This document shows, piece by piece, positions 51,606-60,559 of a stretch of 64,000 nt of DNA. Numbering within the stretch: the stretch's first letter is position 1; the number at the start of each line of letters is the position of its first letter. A program made the translations under genes and the position numbers. Source of the DNA: DATKQY01 sp035532475 (GTDB taxonomy: Bacteria; Actinomycetota; Acidimicrobiia; Acidimicrobiales; Bog-793); the NCBI GenBank assembly GCA_035532475.1, contig DATKQY010000083.1, positions 1-64,000 on the forward strand. Direction: 5' to 3'. The notes below the pieces were generated by a model. It saw only the letters and a program-made list of their open reading frames with translations. It was not told the DNA's origin and did not search any database.

Positions 51606-52951
51606 GAGCGCCCCACCACGGCTCCGGAGGGATGCGCGGCTCACGCTGGCGCCGATCACGCCTGACACCCGGCAACCGGGAGGACGGCTTCGGGTTGATC
51701 GAGATGATCGTCACGCTGCTGGTGTTCGCGATCGTCATCCCGATCGCGTTCGGGACGATCCGCAACCTCGTCCAGCAGAGCACCAACGTCCAAGATCTCG
51801 TCGGCAGCATGCAGCAGGACCAGGTCGCCGGCCAGGCGCTCCTGCAGTACCTGCACAGCGCCTACAGCGTGGCGTCGTCCTCGACCTCGAGCAGCCTGAG
51901 CGCCAACCTCGAGGTCGGCTACAGCACCGTGACCGCCACGCCGCAGATCGCGACGCTCAGCGCCGCGTGCTCGACAACGGCGACGAGCGGCGTGGGCCAG
52001 CTCCTGGTGACGTTGACGCCCTTCGGCGGCAGCCCGACCTCGCAGGACACCTACTACGTCGAGATTCCGCAGTCCGCGGCTTCCGGCACCTGCCCGATCT
52101 TCCAGTTCGGCTACGTCCAGGCAGGACACTCCGGCTCCGCGGTGCAGTGGGCGGCGAGCCCGAGCGCGACGGCACCGACCGTCGCCCTCGAGATCACCGC
52201 GACCTTCCTCCCCGGACCGCGCATACCGACCGAGGGAGCGGCCGCGCAGCCGAGCACGCTGCAGACCGAGATCTACCTCCAGAACGCCTCGGCCACGCCG
52301 GCACCGAACACCGCGACCACCCTGAGCGCGGCATCCTCGCCGGCGGTGGACGAGCCGGTCACGCTCAGCGCGAACGTACTGCCGAGCCCCGACGGCGGAG
52401 CGACGAGCTTCAGCGTCACCCAGCCCGACGGGATCTCTGTCGCCTGCCCGTCGTCGGCGCTCACGAACGGCGCATCAAGCTGCACGTTCACCCCTATCGA
52501 GACGGGGTCCTACGCCGTCTCGGTGCAGTACTCGGGTGACCAGAGCTTCAACCAGTCGACCTCGTCGACCACCCTGAACATCGCCTACGACACGAGCACG
52601 AGCCTCCCGCCCTCGTCGGCGCCGCCCGCATCCACCACCTCGGGCGGCGTGACGACGATCAACGTGACCGCGACGGTCGCGGGTTCGGTGCCCGCCACCT
52701 ACGCACAACCTCCGGCGCCCGGCGGAAAGGTGCAGTTCACCATCATCAGCACGAACAAGTACGGGCGGCAGTCCACGGTGACCCCGTCGGCCTGCGTCAC
52801 CGGCATCGCTGTCTCGGCAGGACAGGCCATCTGTCAGAACGTCCCGATCACCGCCGGCGCCGGCAACAAGTACACCGGGACCGCGACGTTCGTCCCGACA
52901 AGTGGCTCCTACTACGGCTCGTCGTCGCCGTCGTCGACATGGAGCTACTGA
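51602..52951 (+). CDS. Minor prepilin (PilW-like) with C-terminal Ig-like domain
   Basis: 449 residues. The leader ends at Gly29; the mature start is FGLIEMIVTLLVFAIVIPIA with Glu at position 5. A pilin-like head (about 50-220) is followed by a Big_3-type Ig domain (about 235-330; TTLSAASSPAVDEPVTLSAN, then GSYAVSVQYSGD) and a further beta domain. The start at ATG 51602 overlaps the previous stop. It probably sits at the pilus tip together with its neighbours. Confidence 0.87.
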   Translation: MRAPHHGSGGMRGSRWRRSRLTPGNREDGFGLIEMIVTLLVFAIVIPIAFGTIRNLVQQSTNVQDLVGSMQQDQVAGQALLQYLHSAYSVASSSTSSSLSANLEVGYSTVTATPQIATLSAACSTTATSGVGQLLVTLTPFGGSPTSQDTYYVEIPQSAASGTCPIFQFGYVQAGHSGSAVQWAASPSATAPTVALEITATFLPGPRIPTEGAAAQPSTLQTEIYLQNASATPAPNTATTLSAASSPAVDEPVTLSANVLPSPDGGATSFSVTQPDGISVACPSSALTNGASSCTFTPIETGSYAVSVQYSGDQSFNQSTSSTTLNIAYDTSTSLPPSSAPPASTTSGGVTTINVTATVAGSVPATYAQPPAPGGKVQFTIISTNKYGRQSTVTPSACVTGIAVSAGQAICQNVPITAGAGNKYTGTATFVPTSGSYYGSSSPSSTWSY

Positions 52952-55230
52952 TGGGCCATCTCCGCTCCCGCGAACTGGCCAACCGGCTGCGTAGCGCCGG
53001 GGTCTCGCGGCTGCAGCGGCTATCGGGGTCCCGCGACGATGCCGGCGCGGCACTGATCATCGTCACGCTCCTGATCGCGGTGCTGGCGAGTGTGGCACCG
53101 CTCATGGTGAGTCAGATCAGTGGGAACACCGGCCTTCTCCTGGCCGCGACCGATCAGCACGCCGCGCTCGAGGCGGCGGACGCGGGCGTGCAGTGGTACA
53201 AGAACCAGCTGAACACCAACCCCTCCTACTACGAGAGCCCGGGAAGTGACCCGGCGATGGCCACCAATCCCCCCGACAACGGCTGGTGCACGTCGGGGAC
53301 GGCCGGCTGCGGGCTGCCCTCGAGCACACCCGAGGAGGCCTTCCACTACACGCCGGACCTATCTCCGCTGTACTCGACGACCGGAGCGAGCGCCGGTGAG
53401 CTGCTGCTCACCGTGACGGGGCGGGCGGGCGTCCCCGGCAACTACGCCTACGCCTCCGTCCAGGCCAGCTTCAGACGCGCCTCGATCCTCGACAACACCT
53501 ACTTCTCGAACTACGAGCTGCTCGACCCGAGCGTCATCCAGTCCTACGTCGACGACGCAGGGATCAGCGGCATCGACCAGAACATCGTGTACACCGCCGC
53601 CGGCTACATGGTCACCGTGAACGGGTCGTCAAAGTCCGTGCTCGCCGCCACCGTCACCGACGCGGGGGCGCCAAGCGTCTCGCTGTGGACCGCCATGTGC
53701 GGCTACTACACCTACCAGCCGAACACGTTCATCGACTCCCTCGGCCAGGTGCCGACCAACAACGCTGCGAATCCTTACTACTCCTCCTCCTATCCGTACT
53801 ACGGCCCGTTCTTCGGGCTGTACGGCTGGGCGTCGAACAGCCAGAACGCGCCGGGCTCGTTCCAGTTCACGCAGGGTTCGCAGACCGTGACCGTGCCGAA
53901 CTCGCAGAGCGTCTGCGGCGGGGAGTTCCACTTCATCAACGGTGACACCTTCAACGGTCCCGTCTACACCGAGGACCAGCTGCACATCTGCGGCAGTCCG
54001 GCCTTTGAGGGTCAGCCGGTCTCGCTGACCTCGGGTGCATCCTCGAACGAGGTGTACGCCTACGACCTCCCGGGCTCGGTCGCGGTGAACGGCAACAACT
54101 CCGGTACGGGCAAGACCTACCCCGCCAGCTCGAACGGCTACTACGCGCCGGGCGGCGTCATCGGCGACTCGTCATGCACGAACAACCCCACGTACGCCTC
54201 CGGCGGCGCCGGCGGCCCGGCGTTGAACGGCAACCAGGCGATGCCCCAGACGAACGCGCAGCTAGCGACGAGCGTGGGCTGCGTCTACTCGGGACCGACG
54301 ATGATCGAGCTCGTCACCCCGTCGAGCGGTACGACGACCATGAACGTGTGGAGCCCGCTCTCGACCGTCGCCGGCGGCACCGTATCCTCGTGCGGCGGGG
54401 GGAGCTTCTCTGCGACGACCCCGTGGGTCACCGGGATCGCGCTTCCCTCGAACGGCATCGTCTACGTCACCGGAGCCACGAGTTCCACTGGCGTCAGCGT
54501 TCCCGACTGTGTCGACGCCAACGCCGTCAGCACGAATTCCCCCAGCACGGGCAACCCGGGCAACTCGACCTGCACGGCAGGAACCGCGTTCGTCGAGGGT
54601 GAGCTCTCGGGTCAGTTGACGATCGCCGCCGCCGGCAACATCGTCATCACGAGGGACATCACCTACCACTGCGTCGACGGGTCGGGCTCGGCGAGCTCGG
54701 CGAACCCGGCGAGCGTCTCGGCCTGCACCAGCACCAATACGCCGGACGTGCTTGGACTCGACGCCGGAAACGATGTGATCGTCTCCCGGCCGAGCGTCGG
54801 GAGCAGCCCCACGTACTGCTCCAACGACGGCACCGGCACGATCTCGACGTCGTCCAGCGCGCTGACGGCGGCGGTCGCCCCGACCTGCGAGATCCAGAAC
54901 CCGATCGTCGATGCTGCCGTGATCGCCACGCAGGGCTCGTTCGGCGACCAGAGCTTCAGCCTCGGCCAGTCCGATGGCAACCTCAACCTGAACGGGGCCG
55001 ACGTCAGCGACTACCGCGGTCCATTCGGGACGTTCGGGAACTGCAGCGGTCCGAACGGGGTGTGCACCGGCTACAACAAGGTCTTCTCCTTCGACAGCCG
55101 CCTCGCTTACCTCACCCCGCCCGGTCTCCTCAACATCTCCGGCGCCGTGTGGCAGGAGGTGAACTCCACGAGCTGCGGCGACGTCAACACCGCCACCGAG
55201 AACCCGGTGACCTGTCCCACGCTGCCCTGA
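52951..55230 (+). CDS. Very large PilX/PilY-like pilus protein
   Basis: 759 residues. The N terminus has a PilX_N-type membrane segment (DDAGAALIIVTLLIAVLASV) without the Glu at position 5, as in PilX/GspK-like initiators. The remaining about 700 residues are Ser/Gly/Asn/Tyr-rich beta structure with many Cys (CGYYTY, VCGGEF, LHICGS, CSNDGT and others), probably disulfide-linked and exported. ATG 52951 (TGATG overlap with the previous stop) follows GGAG; ATG 52939 is also possible. It is the last gene of the pilus operon and likely a tip adhesin. The family is uncertain. Confidence 0.8.
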   Translation: MGHLRSRELANRLRSAGVSRLQRLSGSRDDAGAALIIVTLLIAVLASVAPLMVSQISGNTGLLLAATDQHAALEAADAGVQWYKNQLNTNPSYYESPGSDPAMATNPPDNGWCTSGTAGCGLPSSTPEEAFHYTPDLSPLYSTTGASAGELLLTVTGRAGVPGNYAYASVQASFRRASILDNTYFSNYELLDPSVIQSYVDDAGISGIDQNIVYTAAGYMVTVNGSSKSVLAATVTDAGAPSVSLWTAMCGYYTYQPNTFIDSLGQVPTNNAANPYYSSSYPYYGPFFGLYGWASNSQNAPGSFQFTQGSQTVTVPNSQSVCGGEFHFINGDTFNGPVYTEDQLHICGSPAFEGQPVSLTSGASSNEVYAYDLPGSVAVNGNNSGTGKTYPASSNGYYAPGGVIGDSSCTNNPTYASGGAGGPALNGNQAMPQTNAQLATSVGCVYSGPTMIELVTPSSGTTTMNVWSPLSTVAGGTVSSCGGGSFSATTPWVTGIALPSNGIVYVTGATSSTGVSVPDCVDANAVSTNSPSTGNPGNSTCTAGTAFVEGELSGQLTIAAAGNIVITRDITYHCVDGSGSASSANPASVSACTSTNTPDVLGLDAGNDVIVSRPSVGSSPTYCSNDGTGTISTSSSALTAAVAPTCEIQNPIVDAAVIATQGSFGDQSFSLGQSDGNLNLNGADVSDYRGPFGTFGNCSGPNGVCTGYNKVFSFDSRLAYLTPPGLLNISGAVWQEVNSTSCGDVNTATENPVTCPTLP

Positions 55231-55618
55231 GACTGACCGAGTCGCGCCGTGGGCCGCGGCCCGAGACGACAGAGCGCGGCCCGCGTGCCCGACCGGCCCG
55301 GGCGAAGGGCGCGATGCCGTGGTGGGCGGGGGGCGCATCACGGGCCCGCAATCGGCCCCAGCCGGCCCCGCTGGTCGTGCGGGTTCGACTCTCACGTCCT
55401 CGTCGGTCGCGCTGGTTACCCTGGCGCGGACGCGTCGGGAGGTTGGGCGCGCGCCAGTGCCTGCACCCGGGCGACCGGCGACCGGGCTCGCTTCGAATCG
55501 CGGGCGGCGGCGCACACCACCTCGTTCTCGCTCGGCCGCGCTCCTTCCCGGCCGGACACCCCAGCTCAGCACCCATCGCGTGGCGGCGGCGGAGCGCGTT
55601 GCTACGGTCGCGTCCACG
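55231..55618. other. Intergenic stretch after the pilus operon
   Basis: No gene is seen. A 12-bp palindrome (GGGCCGCGGCCC, about 55250-55261) lies just after the operon. ORFs here are not protein-like. Confidence 0.4.
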
Positions 55619-55957
55619 ATGGCACGACGACGGAGCCCCAGCAGGCAAGTCAGCGCCGCGTCCGCCGACGACCGCCTCGTGCGCACGGCGACGTGGCGGG
55701 GTCTTCGCCCGCACGACGCCATCCACGTCCGCGGCAAGCCCGGCCAGCAACGCCGGTGGGAGTTCCTCGCCTTCGTGCAGAACACGGTCACCGGCGAGTG
55801 CTTCATCGAGGTGGTCGGAGGCAAGCTGGAGCGCAACGGCCACTACCAGCGCAACGTGCGGATGTTCCCGCCCGAGCGTTGCTCGTTGCCACCCAGGCGG
55901 TCGCGCCGAGTCGCGCCCGACGACGCATCGGTCCAGCTGAGCTTCGACGGCCCGTGA
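55619..55957 (+). CDS. Small conserved actinobacterial protein, function unknown
   Basis: A 112-residue basic protein: ATWRGLRPHDAIHVRGKPGQ, then WEFLAFVQNTVTGECFIEVV and a basic C-terminal part with FPPERCSLPPR. The centre looks like a small beta-barrel found in many actinobacteria; no known activity. TACGGT lies 10 nt before ATG 55619, so the mRNA may have almost no leader. Confidence 0.7.
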   Translation: MARRRSPSRQVSAASADDRLVRTATWRGLRPHDAIHVRGKPGQQRRWEFLAFVQNTVTGECFIEVVGGKLERNGHYQRNVRMFPPERCSLPPRRSRRVAPDDASVQLSFDGP

Positions 55958-56026
55958 CCCGCGGGCGCGAGCTGGATACGATCCCGTCGGCGTCGGAGCG
56001 TCCGACGTGTTGACCAGGGAGGATCC

Positions 56027-56320
56027 GTGAGCGTTCTCGTCGTGCTCAGCAGCCACGCAAAGCCCGACCGCGTCGAAGACCTGAAGGCGCTCTTCCGGGA
56101 GATCCTGCCCGACACACGTTCGTTCGACGGCTGCGAAGGCGTCACCGTCTACCAGGACCAGGACGACCCGACGAGGATCATCCTCCTCGAGACCTGGGAG
56201 AGCCGCCCGAAGTTCGAGACGTACGGCGCCTGGCGCGCCGGGCGGGGAGACTCGGGCAGGATGGGCGAGCTAGTCGCCGCGCCGCCCCTCTTCCAGTTCC
56301 ACGACATCGTCGACGCATAA
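56027..56320 (+). CDS. Antibiotic biosynthesis monooxygenase (ABM) domain protein
   Basis: A 97-residue ABM-fold protein (VSVLVVLSSHAKPDRVEDLK, then DPTRIILLETWESRPKFETY), a dimeric ferredoxin-like barrel. Members range from monooxygenases to haem-degrading enzymes; the short form cannot be assigned. GGAGG precedes GTG 56027. Confidence 0.87.
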   Translation: MSVLVVLSSHAKPDRVEDLKALFREILPDTRSFDGCEGVTVYQDQDDPTRIILLETWESRPKFETYGAWRAGRGDSGRMGELVAAPPLFQFHDIVDA

Positions 56321-56379
56321 GGCCCTGCCGGTCCCCGACGAGCGCCTCGACGCGCCGAAGCGCCCGGGCGGAGGGACCC

Positions 56380-56820
56380 GTGGCGCACGCTGAGCGCACG
56401 GTGACGATCGGCAGGCCGATCGGCGAGGTGTTCGACTTCCTGGCGGACGGCACGAACAACCCGAAGTGGCGCCACGCGGTGCTCGACGTGACGCTCACCG
56501 CCGGCGAGGGCGCCACGGCCACCTACGCCCAGGGCGTGCGGGGCCCCGGGGGACGGCGCCTCGCGGGCGACTACCGGGTCGTCGGCTTCGACCCCCCGCA
56601 CCGGCTGGCGGTCGAGGTGACCTCGGGCCCGGTCCGGCCGAGCATCGGTTTCGAGCTCCACGAGCTGGCAGCGACGAGCACGAGCGTTCGCTGCACGGTG
56701 GACCTCCGGCCCCGCGGCCTCCTCGCCAGGTTGGCCGACGGTGCGGTCCGCAGGGGGATGGAGGAGGAGGTGGCGCACCTCGAGGACCTGAAGCGGTACC
56801 TCGAGGAGGCGGCGCCGTAG
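56380..56820 (+). CDS. SRPBCC/polyketide-cyclase-like protein
   Basis: A 146-residue START/Bet v1-like protein: the opening TIGRPIGEVFDFLADGTNNP and KWRH are typical of the SRPBCC superfamily, which binds hydrophobic ligands in a deep cavity. GGAGGG precedes GTG 56380. Ligand unknown. Confidence 0.88.
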   Translation: MAHAERTVTIGRPIGEVFDFLADGTNNPKWRHAVLDVTLTAGEGATATYAQGVRGPGGRRLAGDYRVVGFDPPHRLAVEVTSGPVRPSIGFELHELAATSTSVRCTVDLRPRGLLARLADGAVRRGMEEEVAHLEDLKRYLEEAAP

Positions 56821-56903
56821 CCCTCTTCCTCCGGAAGTTCAGCCGAGCCCGTCATCGGGCAGAATCGCGCCTGTCACCATCGTCGACAGGAAGGTCCCCC
56901 GGC

Positions 56904-57326
56904 ATGAAGCTCCACAATTTCCCGTCGCGTCTCGCCGCCGGTGCGTTCATCCTCAACGCAGGGCTCGGCAAGCTCTCCGCAGAGCCGGAGACGGCCGAGG
57001 GCCTGCACGGCATGGCGACCGGGACGTACCCGTTCCTCGGCTCGATCCCAGCGAGCCGATTCGTTCGCATCCTCGCGATCAGCGAGATCGCGCTCGGCTC
57101 GGCGCTGCTGGTGCCCTTCGTCCCCGATCGCAAGGCCGGGTTCGCCCTGACCGCCTTCGCCGCCAGCCTCCTCGGCCTCTACCTCCGCACCCCGGGGATG
57201 CGCGAGGAGGGCACCATCCGGCCCACCCAGCAGGGGACGCCGATCGCGAAGGACGTCTGGCTGCTCGGCACGGGGCTATCCCTGCTCCTCGACCGTGCCC
57301 GCCCGAGGTCGTCCGAAGCCGGGTGA
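56904..57326 (+). CDS. DoxX-like small membrane protein
   Basis: 140 residues with about four membrane segments (about 7-20, 52-70, 78-98 and 115-130). The pattern ILNAGLGKL near the start and the helix order fit DoxX-type or related proteins. AGGAAGG lies upstream of ATG 56904; the longer ORF start overlaps the SRPBCC gene. Confidence 0.7.
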   Translation: MKLHNFPSRLAAGAFILNAGLGKLSAEPETAEGLHGMATGTYPFLGSIPASRFVRILAISEIALGSALLVPFVPDRKAGFALTAFAASLLGLYLRTPGMREEGTIRPTQQGTPIAKDVWLLGTGLSLLLDRARPRSSEAG

Positions 57327-57463
57327 GCCCCGACCCGCCGGCGCGGGCGGGGCTTCCCGCCCTCCTCGTTCGCGCCCCGAAGGGACCGCAGCCCCGCCAC
57401 CAGGTGCGCGAACCTCGAGCACGCGCGACGATGTCGTAGCAACCCGGCTGCAAGGAGGCAGAG

Positions 57464-57901
57464 ATGGGCCTGATGGACAAGGTGAAGGCGCAAGCGACGC
57501 AGCTCGCCGACAAGGCGCAGGAGGCCGGCAAGACCGGTCAGGCCAAGATCGAAGCGGTCCAGGCGAGGCGCCGCGCGGATGCGCTCCTGGAGGAGCTCGG
57601 AAGGATCACCTACCGCGCCCGCACCGGCACCAGCTCGCCTGCGGACGAGTCGAGGAGCAGCGAGATCGTCGACCAGCTCCGCCAGTACGAGGCCGAGCAC
57701 GGATCCCTCGCCGACGCCGACGGGACCGACGGCGTGACGACCGTCGCGAGCTCTGCTCCGACCACGACCTTCGTCCCGTCGCCAGGCCCGGCCACCGCCC
57801 CCGAGGCGACGTCGGCCCCGGCTCCCACCTCACCCCCGGCGTCCGCAGCGGGCGAGACGCAAGGCGTCCCGAAGCCGTCGTTCGGCTCCGGCGAACTCTA
57901 G
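57464..57901 (+). CDS. Small actinobacterial protein with coiled-coil start and Pro/Ala-rich tail
   Basis: 145 residues. MGLMDKVKAQATQLADKAQE begins a charged helix to about residue 80, containing RRRADALLEELGRITYR; the rest is a low-complexity Pro/Ala/Thr/Ser tail. This kind of protein recurs in actinobacteria, function unknown. GGAGG lies upstream of ATG 57464. Confidence 0.75.
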   Translation: MGLMDKVKAQATQLADKAQEAGKTGQAKIEAVQARRRADALLEELGRITYRARTGTSSPADESRSSEIVDQLRQYEAEHGSLADADGTDGVTTVASSAPTTTFVPSPGPATAPEATSAPAPTSPPASAAGETQGVPKPSFGSGEL

Positions 57902-58089
57902 GGGCGGCGAATCTCCCCGGCGCCGCCTTCGCGGGCGCCGGCGCCCGGCCCTTGTGGTCCGACCCTGGCGGCCGCCGGGCCGTAACCGGTTGACGTGCAC
58001 TTACGCGCTTGGGATCATGACGGCGTGCCGGTGGCAACGATCAGGGCCCGACATCTGGACGGGCCGTCAAAGCCGAAATTGGGGGTCCG

Positions 58090-58704
58090 ATGGCTGACGT
58101 CGTCGCAGACATTGCAGTCCAGGCGCCGCCGGCACCGAGCGTCGCGGGGACGAAATCCGGATCCATCGTCCCGCTGAGGGGGCTGTGGATCGTCGGCGGG
58201 GTGCTTGTGGCGCTGATCGGCGCGATCGCGGGCAACTGGCAGTGGGCGCTCGACTTCTTCCACGTTGCCGGCGGCGGCCTGTGGACCGGCATCGACCTGT
58301 TCGTCGGTTTCGTCATCGGACCGATCATCGGACACCTGGACATCCCTGCCCGCATGGCGTTCATGCGACGGTTCATGCCGAAGATGCTGCTGATCATGCC
58401 GACGCTCGTGGTCGCGACCCTCACCTCCGGATGGCAGCTCGCCCGGCGGCTCGGCAACCTCACGGTGCCGTATCCCCAACACTGGTGGATCGTGGCGTCG
58501 TTCATCGTCGTCGGCGTCATGGCGATCATCGCCTACGTGGTATTGGAGCCGGCGAACATCAGCGTGCTGCTCGAGCTGCGCAAGCCCGAGCCGAACGGGC
58601 TGTTGATCGGGCGCCTCATGCGTCGGTTCATCTACACGGCGGGGATCACCGGGGTGATGCAGGTCGCGACGCTGATCATCATGACCAAGCTGGCGACGTG
58701 GTGA
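58090..58704 (+). CDS. Integral membrane protein, unknown (CopD-like topology)
   Basis: 204 residues with about five membrane segments. The motifs FFHVAGGGLWTGIDLFVGFV and YPQHWWIVASFIVVG carry His and Trp at membrane borders, as in CopD-like or haem-b-like membrane proteins, but no firm family is recognised. It overlaps the next membrane-protein gene by 4 bp; the pair probably forms a complex. Confidence 0.7.
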   Translation: MADVVADIAVQAPPAPSVAGTKSGSIVPLRGLWIVGGVLVALIGAIAGNWQWALDFFHVAGGGLWTGIDLFVGFVIGPIIGHLDIPARMAFMRRFMPKMLLIMPTLVVATLTSGWQLARRLGNLTVPYPQHWWIVASFIVVGVMAIIAYVVLEPANISVLLELRKPEPNGLLIGRLMRRFIYTAGITGVMQVATLIIMTKLATW

Positions 58705-59117
58705 GCGCGCCCGCCGGCGACGCCGGGGACACGACCCGCTCACCGATCGTCGCGCTGGCAGTCGGAGCCATCGTCACCGCCTTCGTCTCCGTCGGCTACA
58801 TCGCCGCCTACATGCCGCGCAACGCCCCCCTCGCCGTGCCGGTCGCGCTGCTCGTCGCTTCCGGGGTGATGTCGCTCGGCGCGATCGTCCTGCTCACCCG
58901 ACTGCGCAGGTTCGCCTGGCACCTGTTCTTCAACGTCGCCCGCTGGGTCCTTGCCCTGACGTTCGTCTTCGCCGCCATGGCCGAGTACGTCTTCGCCTAC
59001 GACGACACCCGGGGCACGCCGCTCGTGATCCTCACCGTCGTGCTCATCCTGGCGGCCGTCAACATCCCCGTAGTCCTCGGGTTCTCGGTCGCGCGCCATG
59101 AGCGCGTCGCCGGCTGA
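58701..59117 (+). CDS. Small integral membrane protein, unknown
   Basis: 138 residues with four hydrophobic segments. It starts at GTG 58701 within the stop of the upstream membrane-protein gene (GTGA). A strong terminator hairpin follows 34 nt after its stop. No family recognised. Confidence 0.7.
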   Translation: MSAPAGDAGDTTRSPIVALAVGAIVTAFVSVGYIAAYMPRNAPLAVPVALLVASGVMSLGAIVLLTRLRRFAWHLFFNVARWVLALTFVFAAMAEYVFAYDDTRGTPLVILTVVLILAAVNIPVVLGFSVARHERVAG

Positions 59118-59150
59118 GCGGAGCGGGTCACCAGCCGACCTCGCACGATC

Positions 59151-59184
59151 AAACGACACCCTCGCGCAGGCGAGGGTGTCGTTT
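59151..59184. terminator. Strong bidirectional terminator hairpin
   Basis: AAACGACACCCTCGC (59151-59165) pairs perfectly with 59170-59184 around a GCAG loop: a 15-bp stem flanked by A and T runs. It sits between the membrane-protein pair (plus) and the convergent TetR gene (minus) and can serve both. Confidence 0.85.
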
Positions 59185-59258
59185 CGCTGTCGCGGCAGCG
59201 AGGCGGCGGGTCAGGTGGTTGCGCGGCGCGGCGGGCGCAGGGCAACGCCGCGAACGGC

Positions 59259-59870
59259 TCAGCCCGCCGGCTGACCCGGCGCTCCTGATACCTGCCCGCT
59301 CGCGGCCGACCGGCGAGCGTCGTACGCGCCGAGGTAGCGCTCGAACGCCTCGTCGGCACCCCGACGGTCACCGCTGGCGAGCAGGTCGAGGAGCAGGCCC
59401 CGCACGACCGCCGCCCCGAGGCGCGCCTCGGCCCTGGCCTCCTCGCGCGACATGCCGTGCTCGGTCCCGTACTCGGTCACCGGGTCGAGCCACGAGTCGA
59501 CGATCCCCTCCAAGAAGCCCGTCGTCCCCGGACGGCCCTGTAGCGCCTGCCCGTAGAGCTCGAAGAAGAGCCGCTCGCGGGGCCAGAGCGCCGGGTCCGA
59601 CACCCGGCGCCAGAACGCTCTCGCGGCCTCGACCGGCGACGCCTCCCCTCCGGGCGCACCCGCAGCGAAGAACCGGCGCTCGGCCTCCTCGCTCGCCTGG
59701 ACGATCGCGACGAGCAGCCCCGCTTTCGATCCGAAGTGGTAGATGAGCATCCGGTGGCTCGAGCCGATCGCGGCGGCGAGCTCACGCAGGCTGAGATCAC
59801 CCACCCCGTGGCCGACGACGTAGTCGAGGGCCGCGGCGAGCAGCCGATCGCGGGGTTGTGCCGGCCTCAC
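59259..59870 (-). CDS. TetR-family repressor
   Basis: A 203-residue TetR regulator: HTH at about residues 8-55 (LSLRELAAAIGSSHRMLIYHF) and a helical ligand-binding region. It starts at GTG 59870, immediately beside two palindromic operators (59877-59913) that overlap -10-like hexamers in both directions. It probably represses itself and the divergent SRPBCC gene. Confidence 0.9.
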   Translation of the reverse strand: MRPAQPRDRLLAAALDYVVGHGVGDLSLRELAAAIGSSHRMLIYHFGSKAGLLVAIVQASEEAERRFFAAGAPGGEASPVEAARAFWRRVSDPALWPRERLFFELYGQALQGRPGTTGFLEGIVDSWLDPVTEYGTEHGMSREEARAEARLGAAVVRGLLLDLLASGDRRGADEAFERYLGAYDARRSAASGQVSGAPGQPAG

Positions 59871-59876
59871 GAGGCC

Positions 59877-59913
59877 TGTACCGTACCAGACGGTACATGT
59901 ACCATCCGGTACA
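59877..59913. promoter_or_regulatory. Two tandem TetR operators
   Basis: Operator 1: TGTACCGT-N5-ACGGTACA (59877-59897). Operator 2: TGTACC-N4-GGTACA (59898-59913). Both are perfect palindromes sharing the half-site TGTACC. TANNNT -10-like boxes lie within them: TACGGT towards tetR and TACCAT towards the SRPBCC gene. Confidence 0.8.
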
Positions 59914-59937
59914 GAACCCTCACGCAGGAGGCACGGC

Positions 59938-60399
59938 GTGGCGCGCCAGCAGATATCGGTGACCGCTTGGTCGCGAGCGCATCCCGGCGTCCTCTACTCG
60001 CTGCTGTGCACCGGCGCGACCTGGCCGACCTGGTCACCGATCGGCTCGTTCGAGTTGGAGCGTCCCGGCCCCGACGGCGGTGAGGGCATCGGCGCGGTAC
60101 GGCTCTTCCGGACGGGACTTGTCCGGAGCCACGAGGAGATCGGCAGCCTCGAGCAGGACCGGCCGTTCGGCTACGCCCTCCTCCAGGGAATGCCCCTGCG
60201 GGACTACCGCGCGGCAGTCGAGCTCTCCGAGGATCGCGGTGGCACCACCGTGCGGTGGTCGGCGTCCTTCTCGGCGGCGATCCCGGGGACGGGCCGGTTC
60301 TACCGCTGGTTCCTCGGCCGCTTCATCAAGCGCTGCGCGCTCGGGCTCGCCGCGTTCGCGGCGAGCCCGAGCGCCGCCGGCCTTGGTGAACCCACCTGA
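59938..60399 (+). CDS. SRPBCC-family protein under TetR control
   Basis: 153 residues with the SRPBCC pattern (AWSRAHPGVLYSLLCTGATW, then GTTVRWSASFSAAIPGTGRF and a C-terminal helix). A GGAGG site precedes GTG 59938. It is divergent from the TetR gene across the two operators, so its inducer may also be its ligand. Function unknown. Confidence 0.85.
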   Translation: MARQQISVTAWSRAHPGVLYSLLCTGATWPTWSPIGSFELERPGPDGGEGIGAVRLFRTGLVRSHEEIGSLEQDRPFGYALLQGMPLRDYRAAVELSEDRGGTTVRWSASFSAAIPGTGRFYRWFLGRFIKRCALGLAAFAASPSAAGLGEPT

Positions 60400-60559
60400 G
60401 CACGCGCCGTGCAACGCTGAGTCCGCGCCCTTCGCCGGCGCGCGTGGACTTGTGGCACTAGCTCAGCGGTCCCGCCACGCGCAGACTGACATTGCAGTCC
60501 GCATGACGGAATCGGTGCAGCGGCTGTGATCTGCTGCCCGGGTGTGGATGGAGGCTGAC

